Source of the DNA: Diphasiastrum complanatum
Taxonomy: Eukaryota > Streptophyta > Lycopodiopsida > Lycopodiales > Lycopodiaceae
Assembly (NCBI GenBank): GCA_029204225.1
Contig: MU831893.1
Span: 1 to 64,000, forward strand
Direction of reading: 5' to 3'
Length of the DNA: 64,000 nt
The position numbers were made by a program, and so were the translations under genes. The notes under the pieces are model-generated. The model searched no databases and had not been told where the DNA came from. It saw only the letters and a list, made by a program, of their open reading frames with translations. How positions within the stretch are numbered: position 1 is the stretch's first letter; each line of letters opens with the position of its first letter. Below are positions 56,035 to 64,000 of this stretch, in pieces.

Positions 56035-57541
56035 CTAAGTATTATCTGAACCTGAATCTAATTCCACATCGTCAAGACCCACATCCCTCGACTGCGGTTC
56101 TCCGGAAGACTGGCTTTCAGAATCCGACTGCAAAGATCTTACAACATCGAGATAAGACTTAGTCACCTCGATGTTTTTCGGAGTGTCGACGCATATAAGT
56201 TTGCAACCCATGACATTTAATAACGGCGCCACACAGTAAGATAACCTGAACAAGTAGACCGACCATTCAGGAGCAAAGAAAGACTCAACAATGGAGTTGA
56301 TGCCTTCCCAATGTTTTGCTCTATTTTTAATAGCTGGGCTACAAGTCACAAATTTTTTAGACACCTTTCCTTGGTCGCCAAAACACAGACTCAAAAATTT
56401 GAGTTTACTATGCACATAGGCGCTCAGATCACTTGGTGCATCAGCATTATACAAGACTTATAGAACATGTTGCAAATTTTGCATTTGCACTCCACCTTGT
56501 TTTAGAGGGGTAGCAAGCTCATAATAACCCTCAAATATCGAGAGTTTTATGTTGTGCATTGATTTTAAGCTTCCCTTGACTCCCTCTTTAATACTTTGTT
56601 CCAAAAATAGTACAATAACACACAATTTGTGTTCTGCCATGAGGGTGGCCAGACAGTGTTACACCAATTAGTGATGTAACTTGAACTAATTGACTCGATA
56701 TTATAAAAAATGTACAGTGTGGGACTCTCCCAAGCAGATGAAGGAACAACCATGAAGTTTGATTCATTGACCCCACAACAAATCGCTTCATTTCCTTTGG
56801 AGGTCTTCACAAGAAGTGCCAGTGCTGCTCCCCGCATGACTTTGTCTCTGATTTATTTTTTCAACAAATTGTGTTAAAGAGGGTGGTATGGCAGTCTGCA
56901 GCTTAGACGATATGCTTCTGTTGCTGCTTGTAGCCGCTCTAATCCAATCATAGACAAACTGTTTGTTGATAGACGAGGATAGGGTCTTTATTGCCTCTTT
57001 GTCATATTGCACATTTGCTGACAGATCATTCTCTAAAGAAATCAAGAACTTTACAACGTGCAGAGCTGTTGTTTCCTTGACAATTGTCGCCACACCATCT
57101 TCAATGCATTTTTCTCTATTTTTTTTGCCAAAATACAATTGGCCTCCAAGAGTTTTTTGCATATCTTCATACAAATTGGGTCAGGCAAGTATCGCATCGA
57201 TATGAAAAATCTTACCATATCCACACGTTTGAATTTACGGTACATCTTTAAAAATTTCTCTGGACTGTCGAACAAAACCTTAGGTTCATCTCCACTCTTG
57301 AAATAAATCGGCTGCATTGTGACACTGATGGAAGTAGGTGCAGGCCCATTTGTCGTGCAAACTGATTTGATACAACTGCTCAGCAAAAGAAAAATCAATG
57401 ACACATTGGTTTGTAAAAAACGAGGCTCGACGAATATTCTTTGACTCAATTCGATACATATGCTTGTCCCAAACGTAACCAACATCATCGAAAGGAATAT
57501 GCATCGAGATTGACATTTGTTTCCTTCTCAAACTCACCCAA
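56035..57541 (-). pseudogene. unidentified coding region with several frameshifts
   Basis: Reading the minus strand, open pieces follow one another with little overlap: 57541-57286, then about 57300-57140 in another frame, then 57174-56788 in the first frame, 56837-56565 in the second, 56640-56458 in the first, and 56454-56035 after a single stop. The pieces look like one protein of about 480 residues broken by four frameshifts. Readable features are RYLPDPICMKICKKLLEANC, SINKQFVYDWIRAATSSN and an acidic Ser-rich C-terminus. I recognise no family. It begins at the target site of Copia-3 and presumably goes on beyond 63977. Single-base assembly errors would be an alternative cause of the shifts. 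Confidence 0.5.
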
Positions 57542-57546
57542 TGCAT

Positions 57547-58201
57547 TGTGAAAAATACAGATCCTAAGTGGATCTAAACTCCAAGATCATTGGCTTGAAT
57601 GCTTGCACTCCAAACTACATAAGCTAGGAATTGGCAACACATTCTATGCTACCTAGAATGCAAAGAACTTGATCAAAAAGCATTTATCACAAATGGAAAC
57701 TTCCATAAACATCAAGTGCGGCCCAAAATAGCATTATACAGTCCATAATACATCAGCCTATCACTTTTGGAAAGCACCTAAGATCATACACAATAGCTTG
57801 AAGACAATACACACAACAATGCTCTCAATAGAGGAAGAAACAATGACAATGATCTATTGATCTCAATGAAGCATACAAAAGGTTTCTCCAACCTGTTCTC
57901 CACGACTTCCCTACTATTTATGGATGAGGAAGATGACTCTCTCTCCTCTCTCTAGAAGGTACTTGACCCTAGATATTCCCTATATAGGAAAAATAGCTAA
58001 AAATGGCTTATATGACCAAAATACATCAAAATGGTCTCATTTTGAAGGGTATGAAGTTTGACACTTCATCATACTGAAAAAATACAGTAAATAAAAACAT
58101 TGTGGCCTGGTTCACACGTGTGAAACTCCAGAACCAAAACTATTTACAATTTTAGCCAATTTAGGCCTCAAACTAGCTAGGAAATGTTGACAATTTTCAC
58201 A
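57547..58201 (-). repeat. 3' LTR of Copia-3
   Basis: 655 bp, palindrome TTCACACGTGTGAA at 58111-58124. Confidence 0.95.
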
Positions 58202-58228
58202 CTCCCTCTTCAACATTGGATGCTAGTT

Positions 58229-61200
58229 TCAACATAGTCTTTGAGCAATTCCAAGATTAGATCTATGCATTAAATATAGGTCCTTTCCCAATGGTTTGGT
58301 GAAGATATCAGCCACACACTCCTTTGAAGAGACATGTTGAAGCTCCACCTCTTTGGCAATGACTTGATCTCTCACAAAATGGTGAGCAATCTCAATGTGC
58401 TTGCTCCTTGCATGAAAAACAGGATTGCTTGCCAAGCTTTGGGCTGAAAGGTTATCACAAAGTATGATTGGAGTCTTCTCTGGTTCCAGCAAGTGAAGAT
58501 CCAATAACATCCTCTTGATCCAAAGAATCTCCTTGGTGCATGTTGTTAATGCCTTGTACTCGGCTTCGGTGGAAGATAGAGAGATAGTTGGTTGCTTCTT
58601 TGATAGCCATGAGACCACTCCATCTCCAAGATAGATTGCAAAGGCACTTGTTGACTTCCTATCCATTTGATCACCTGCAAAATCTGAATCTGAAAATCCA
58701 CAAAGGTTAGGTGTAGTACCTCCATACAAGATGCCAAAATCTCTAGATCCCGAGATGTATCTAAGTACTCTCTTTCCTAGCTTCCAATGAGCCTCACTAG
58801 GATCTTGCATAAATTGACTTAGTTTACCAACCACAAAGCTTAGATCAGGTCTTGTGATGGTTAACCATATAAGAGATCCTATTAGCTTTCTATAGAGAGT
58901 AATGTCCTTGAAGGATCTTTCATTACTTCTTGTAGTTAGCTTTACATTTGATTCCATAGGAGTAGAAACAACTTTACAATCTTCCATATGAAACCTTTTT
59001 AGAATAGAGTTAACATACTTTTCTTGACATATGAATGTAGATTTAGAAGTTCTAATAATCTCTATTCCTAAGATATAATGAAGTTTACCAAGATCTTGAA
59101 TTTCAAACTCTCTTTTGAGTGCCATCTTGATTTCATCTATATCTAGATTGTTACCACCACTTAAGATAATGTCATCAACATAGATCAAAAGTAAAGTGAT
59201 ATCATTTTCATTCAATCTAAAGTAGAGAGAATGATCATACTCACTCATAACAAAGTTTTGATAAAGTAAGAAGGAATTGAGCTTAGCATACCAACTCCTT
59301 GGTGCTTGCTTTAGCCCATACAAACTCTTTTGGAGATAGCACACATGATTAGGCTCATCATGTGAAACATAGCCCTCGGGTTGCTCCATGTAAATATCTT
59401 CTTCAAGATCACCATTCAAGAAGGCATTAGTAACATCCATTTGCCACATATCCCAATCATAAAGAGTTGCAAGAGAGATTAGGATTCGAATAGTTACCAT
59501 CTTTGCCACGGGTGCAAAGGTCTCATCATAGTCAATACCATATTCTTGAGCATACCCCTTTGCCACCAACCTTGCCTTGTACTTGTTGATTGATCCATCT
59601 TGATTTGTCTTGATCTTGAAGATCCACTTACAACCAATTGCCTTCTTGTCCTTTGGAAGCTTTACCAACCTCCATGTGTTGCTTTTGATGAGTGCTTGAT
59701 GCTCATGATCCATGGCTTGGATCCATTCCTTCTTTTGAATTGCTTCACCTACACAAGTTGGTTCATCAAAAGAGGTAAGAAAAGCAAAGTTAGAGTTGTC
59801 CACCACTTGCTTTCCTTTTTCATCATAGGTTAGCCTTGATGGCTTAGCCCTTTGCCTTTGAGTCTTCCTTGAAGTTTGCTTTGGAGTGGCATCTCCATCT
59901 TCATCCAAGACATCTTGCACATCATGATGATTAGTAGGCACATCAACATCAACATCAACAACATTGGAAACATTCTCTTCATGAAAGATGACATCCCTAC
60001 TTATGACAACTTTCTTTGTAGAAGGAATGTACACTTTGTAAGCCTTGCTTACTTCACTATAGCCAACAAACACACCCTTCTTTGATGAAGGATCTTCTTT
60101 AGTTCTATCATCAAGTGTGATATTGACAAAACATGTACATCCAAAGATCCTACAATGCTTGACACTCGGCCTTCTACCATAAAGAACCTCATGAGGAGTT
60201 TTACCATCCAAGGAAGCACTTGTCCATCTATTACATAGATAGTTAGCACATGCTAAAGCTTCCCCCCAAAAAGACTTAGCAAGATTAGCATGTAGTCTCA
60301 TTGCCTTGGCACATTCACAAAGGGTTCTATTCTTCCTCTCGGCCACTCCATTCTGTTGTGGAGTCCTAGGACTAGACATCTCCCTCTTAATCCCATGTGC
60401 TATACAAAAGTCTTTGAACCTATTTGAGGTGTATTCCCCTCCATTATCAGATCTTAAGCATTTGATCTTTGTATTGAATTGGTTTTCCATTTCATTCTTG
60501 AACTTGACAAATGCAGCAAACACTTCATCCTTACTTTTAAGAAGATAGATCCAAGTATACCTACTAAAGTCATCAATGAAAGTTGCATACATCTTTGCCC
60601 CACCATTGCTAGTTGTACTAGAAGAATGAATATCAGAATGCACAAGTTGAAAAGCTTCTTTAGATCTAGAAGTAGATCTAGAATAAGCAAGTCTATGAGA
60701 TTTGGACAAGGCACAATGTTCACAAACACTATTGTTTGCAACAAGACTTTTAGGGAGACCAAGAACAAGCTCTTTCTTTGCCATTACCTCCAAAGATTTG
60801 AAGTTGGGATGGCCCAACCTCTTGTGCCAAACTTCTTGGTTTGTCAATTGCTCCCTAGCCATACATCCTTCATGATTAGAGATCACACATGCATCAAGCT
60901 TGAAAAGTTTACCATGCCTCCTACCTTGAGCAATCAAGGATCCACATTTACTTATCAAACATGCATCTCCAATGAACTCCACATCAAGTCCTTTGTCAAT
61001 CATTTGACTTACACTAAGCAAATTCTTAGTGATTGAAGGAATGTACAAAACATTTTCAAGATTTGCTTTCCTATTTGTTGAAAGGGAAATAGGAATAGTG
61101 CCTATGCCTTTGATGTCACATTGACCATCATTTGCAGTGTAGATGATGTTACCTTCTCCCTCATAAGACAATAAGGATGTAAAGTATTCCTTATGTCTTG

Positions 61201-62149
61201 TCATGTGAGATGAGGCTCCACTATCAATCCACCAAGGATCATTATCATCTATGTTGGCTAACAAACTTGAAGTCATAACAAGTGATTCACATGTGTTATG
61301 TTCTTCCTCATCTATTGTAAGATTTCCTTGCCTCTCTCCTTGCTCTCTTTTCTTCTTATAACATTCATTTGCAAAATGACCTTTTATCCCACAATAAAAG
61401 CACTTGAACTTTGACTTATTGTTCTTAGTAGAAGAGGAAGAGGAAGAGTGATCATCATGATCAAAGTTACCACCTTTGGACCATTTCCCTTTGCCTTTAC
61501 CTTTGCCCTTGAATTTGCCTTTTGTGAAGAAAGCCTCTTCACCTCCACCTTGCAAGGATGCACCATCAAGCTTTGATTGCAACCTATGTTCTTCAGCCAA
61601 TAAGATTTCTTGCAAGTCCACCACACTTGGCAAGACTCTTTGAATGGCAAAACTTTGCACAAGGTTAGCATGTTCATTTAGCAAACCATTCAACATAACT
61701 TGGACTATTTCACCATCTTTTATGTTCTCATCAATGCATGCTAAATCATCACTTAGGGACTTAACTCTCAAGATAAATGCATGAGCACTTTCACCCTCTC
61801 TTTGCCTACTAGAAAATATTTGTCTCCTTAGGGTCAATACCCTAGATGTGGACTTTGATTCAAAGAGCTTCTTTAAGGCATTCCATGCCTCACTTGCACT
61901 TTGACACTTTCCAACTTCCTTGAGAAGTTCATTTGTAACATTCATTTTAATGATATGAAGAGCCCTTTTGGCCTTCTTATCAAACCTTTGTTGCTCTTGA
62001 AGTGTGAGAGGTCTCTCTTCAATTTCTGCAACTATGTCCATGAGTTCATTCAACTCAAGTAAGGACTCCATCCTCACTTTCCAAGTAGAGTAGTTTGATG
62101 AACTCAACCTTTCACTAGACTCTAGCATGATCCCACCATTGGAAGCCAT
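58229..62149 (-). CDS. Copia-3 gag-pol polyprotein
   Basis: 1,306 residues. Gag occupies about 1-245 (MASNGGIMLESSERL; SSSNYSTWKVRMESLL). CCHC knuckle CFYCGIKGHFANEC is at 250-263. Protease D309 is in WWIDSGASSHMT. The integrase HHCC finger runs from WHKRLGH (about 440) to C476 and C479. The integrase core has HSDIH, RSDNGGEY and GVAERKNR. RT has AFLNGDLEEDIY and YVDD at 990-993. RNase H has DSDFAGD, STEAEYKAL and FHARSKHIE. Relative to Copia-1/2, one base is missing near 58247. This changes the last residues from MCSKTMLKLASNVEEGV to IAQRLC, beyond the RNase H motifs, so activity may or may not suffer. Tyr replaces Ser in LLYQNFV. Otherwise the frame is intact. Confidence 0.96.
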   Translation of the reverse strand: MASNGGIMLESSERLSSSNYSTWKVRMESLLELNELMDIVAEIEERPLTLQEQQRFDKKAKRALHIIKMNVTNELLKEVGKCQSASEAWNALKKLFESKSTSRVLTLRRQIFSSRQREGESAHAFILRVKSLSDDLACIDENIKDGEIVQVMLNGLLNEHANLVQSFAIQRVLPSVVDLQEILLAEEHRLQSKLDGASLQGGGEEAFFTKGKFKGKGKGKGKWSKGGNFDHDDHSSSSSSTKNNKSKFKCFYCGIKGHFANECYKKKREQGERQGNLTIDEEEHNTCESLVMTSSLLANIDDNDPWWIDSGASSHMTRHKEYFTSLLSYEGEGNIIYTANDGQCDIKGIGTIPISLSTNRKANLENVLYIPSITKNLLSVSQMIDKGLDVEFIGDACLISKCGSLIAQGRRHGKLFKLDACVISNHEGCMAREQLTNQEVWHKRLGHPNFKSLEVMAKKELVLGLPKSLVANNSVCEHCALSKSHRLAYSRSTSRSKEAFQLVHSDIHSSSTTSNGGAKMYATFIDDFSRYTWIYLLKSKDEVFAAFVKFKNEMENQFNTKIKCLRSDNGGEYTSNRFKDFCIAHGIKREMSSPRTPQQNGVAERKNRTLCECAKAMRLHANLAKSFWGEALACANYLCNRWTSASLDGKTPHEVLYGRRPSVKHCRIFGCTCFVNITLDDRTKEDPSSKKGVFVGYSEVSKAYKVYIPSTKKVVISRDVIFHEENVSNVVDVDVDVPTNHHDVQDVLDEDGDATPKQTSRKTQRQRAKPSRLTYDEKGKQVVDNSNFAFLTSFDEPTCVGEAIQKKEWIQAMDHEHQALIKSNTWRLVKLPKDKKAIGCKWIFKIKTNQDGSINKYKARLVAKGYAQEYGIDYDETFAPVAKMVTIRILISLATLYDWDMWQMDVTNAFLNGDLEEDIYMEQPEGYVSHDEPNHVCYLQKSLYGLKQAPRSWYAKLNSFLLYQNFVMSEYDHSLYFRLNENDITLLLIYVDDIILSGGNNLDIDEIKMALKREFEIQDLGKLHYILGIEIIRTSKSTFICQEKYVNSILKRFHMEDCKVVSTPMESNVKLTTRSNERSFKDITLYRKLIGSLIWLTITRPDLSFVVGKLSQFMQDPSEAHWKLGKRVLRYISGSRDFGILYGGTTPNLCGFSDSDFAGDQMDRKSTSAFAIYLGDGVVSWLSKKQPTISLSSTEAEYKALTTCTKEILWIKRMLLDLHLLEPEKTPIILCDNLSAQSLASNPVFHARSKHIEIAHHFVRDQVIAKEVELQHVSSKECVADIFTKPLGKDLYLMHRSNLGIAQRLC

Positions 62150-63309
62150 GATTCTAATGTTTCTTCAACTTTAATGTTTTGTCCTAAAGCACTTAGCACT
62201 CACTTTTCTCTCAAAAAATGATAGATAAAGAGATCTATGAAGATTTAGGACCCTAAAACACTTCTATCTTGAACCTAGATGGTTTCCAAGCATAGAAAGG
62301 AAGATTGAAACACATGCAACACTTTGCACACACTAAGAATGGATTACAAAATCAAACCAACCTGAACACACTCTTGCTTAAGCTCTCAAACTTTCCAGCA
62401 AGTGACCAAATCAAGTTATGGTGTGAAGAGTTACTTGCATTCTTAGAAAATACCCAAAACTAGGATGCCAAGATTACCTAGTAATGAACAAACTTGATCA
62501 ACATATGATCAACACACTAAGATATTGATTCAACCTGTAAAACCACATGTAAACCACACTTCTAAAAGTTTATAAACTCCATCAAGTGATAAATACAAGA
62601 TTTAGAGGTGAATGAATGAGCACACTTAGTGAATCACAAGACTAGCTTCACTATCTTGTCAAATCTTGGTGTTTAGATGTAGATCTAAGATCACTTCACA
62701 TGAGAATGTTCCTCAACCTGTTAAGAACCTAAAAACACACTTGCATAATGGTTAACACCTTCCAGCAAATGCTCCAATCAAATTACATAAGGAGAGTTAC
62801 TTACATGCTCAACAAAGTACACCAAAATTTATGCCAAAATTGATGACAATCTTTACAATATGCTCTTCACAATGGAGCTTACAATATGTTCACCCAAAAA
62901 AGGGGATCTTTCATCCAAATGGGAGCTTTGCTCAGCCTTTAGGAGAATTACAACTCACTCAAAAGAGCATTTGTCATCCACTTAAGGAGAAGTTTCATCC
63001 ACTTAAGGAGAGTGTTCATCCAAGAATGGAGATTGTCAACAATAGGATTGAAAAGAACATTGTTAGTATTGAATATGCACAAGCCTCACAATCACAAATG
63101 ATTAGGTGTTATGATCTGATCCAAAATAGTTTCTTTTCAGCCTCTGATCTTCAATAGACCTGAAATATGCTTTTGATCCACAAGTTCAACTCACAAAACA
63201 AAGGTTAGTAAGATTTGATCAACAAAGCAATGCAAAATCATGCTAGAACTTGATCAAACATCCAAATATCACCAAAAATGGAATACTTACTGTAAATAGA
63301 AGCCAACCA

Positions 63310-63321
63310 GCTCTGATACCA
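63310..63321 (-). promoter_or_regulatory. primer binding site of Copia-3
   Basis: TGGTATCAGAGC on the minus strand next to the 5' LTR. Confidence 0.93.
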
Positions 63322-63976
63322 TGTGAAAAATACAGATCCTAAGTGGATCTAAACTCCAAGATCATTGGCTTGAATGCTTGCACTCCAAACTACATAAGCT
63401 AGGAATTGGCAACACATTCTATGCTACCTAGAATGCAAAGAACTTGATCAAAAAGCATTTATCACAAATGGAAACTTCCATAAACATCAAGTGCGGCCCA
63501 AAATAGCATTATACAGTCCATAATACATCAGCCTATCACTTTTGGAAAGCACCTAAGATCATACACAATAGCTTGAAGACAATACACACAACAATGCTCT
63601 CAATAGAGGAAGAAACAATGACAATGATCTATTGATCTCAATGAAGCATACAAAAGGTTTCTCCAACCTGTTCTCCACGACTTCCCTACTATTTATGGAT
63701 GAGGAAGATGACTCTCTCTCCTCTCTCTAGAAGGTACTTGACCCTAGATATTCCCTATATAGGAAAAATAGCTAAAAATGGCTTATATGACCAAAATACA
63801 TCAAAATGGTCTCATTTTGAAGGGTATGAAGTTTGACACTTCATCATACTGAAAAAATACAGTAAATAAAAACATTGTGGCCTGGTTCACACGTGTGAAA
63901 CTCCAGAACCAAAACTATTTACAATTTTAGCCAATTTAGGCCTCAAACTAGCTAGGAAATGTTGACAATTTTCACA
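63322..63976 (-). repeat. 5' LTR of Copia-3
   Basis: 655 bp, palindrome TTCACACGTGTGAA at 63886-63899. It is followed by TGCAT and 19 more bases of the interrupted host sequence. Confidence 0.95.
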
Positions 63977-64000
63977 TGCATCATCATTTTTGGAGGATGA

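Larger units (their letters stand above)
57547..63976 (-). mobile_element. Copia-3: full-length Ty1/copia element
   Basis: 6,430 bp. Target duplication TGCAT (57542-57546 and 63977-63981). The 655-bp LTRs look identical by eye, so the insertion is very young. Order on the minus strand: LTR, primer site, 1.17-kb leader, one 1,306-residue frame, purine tract, LTR. This is the only complete member of the family here and a candidate source of gag and protease for Copia-1 and -2. Confidence 0.96.

Overview
This is nuclear DNA of a land plant with a repeat-rich genome. The evidence is a two-exon WIP-type C2H2 zinc-finger gene (a family known from land plants), many Ty1/copia elements primed with the plant initiator-tRNA-Met primer site (TGGTATCAGAGC), long mononucleotide C runs and long (TC)n tracts. 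A fern or another non-flowering plant is a plausible source, but that is inference; nothing here fixes the species.

Layout. 1-5.0 kb: remnants of retroelements, namely a degenerate coding stretch, a doubly truncated LTR element (E, 957-3187) and the 3' end of a copia element (C). 5.3-7.7 kb: a broken reverse-transcriptase reading frame that looks Penelope-like. 7.7-10.7 kb: no recognisable gene. 11.1-12.8 kb: the only well-supported host gene, a WIP zinc-finger transcription factor on the minus strand, with a five-copy minisatellite carrying GA tracts just upstream. 13.7-19.4 kb: AT-rich DNA with small repeats, GC hairpins and a TCGCGA-rich block. 19.4-29.8 kb: a complete nested pair. Element A is a gag-protease-only LTR element with target duplication CTTAC. 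Copia-1, with target duplication TGGCG, is inserted inside its gag. 29.8-32.0 kb: GC palindromes, a TCGCGA-rich block and one LTR with a primer site (G). 32.0-35.1 kb: element B, 5'-complete but 3'-truncated, whose leader is shared with A. 37.4-44.5 kb: mosaic of copia and CCHC-gag fragments cut by Copia-2 (target duplication AAACT). 44.5-50.75 kb: a decayed copia element D. 50.8-51.4 kb: a 531-bp inverted-repeat element. 53.2-55.1 kb: copia remnant F. 56.0-57.5 kb: an unidentified, frameshifted coding region on the minus strand. 57.5-64.0 kb: Copia-3, full-length (target duplication TGCAT), inserted next to that region.

How the parts relate. Copia-1, -2 and -3 are one young family with 655-bp LTRs. 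Copia-3 has the whole gag-protease-integrase-RT-RNase H frame. Copia-1 and -2 share one exact 1,263-bp in-frame deletion that removes most of gag, the zinc knuckle, protease and the integrase HHCC finger but leaves catalytic integrase, RT and RNase H open. They sit at different targets, so a deletion derivative seems to have moved as such, presumably with proteins supplied in trans. A, B and E are LTR elements without their own reverse transcriptase. A and B share a leader of five evenly placed hairpins, and A and E share a hairpin just before the polypurine tract. These are candidate cis signals for use by a helper element.

LTR boundaries and target duplications were read by eye. Percent identities, ages and database assignments were not computed.
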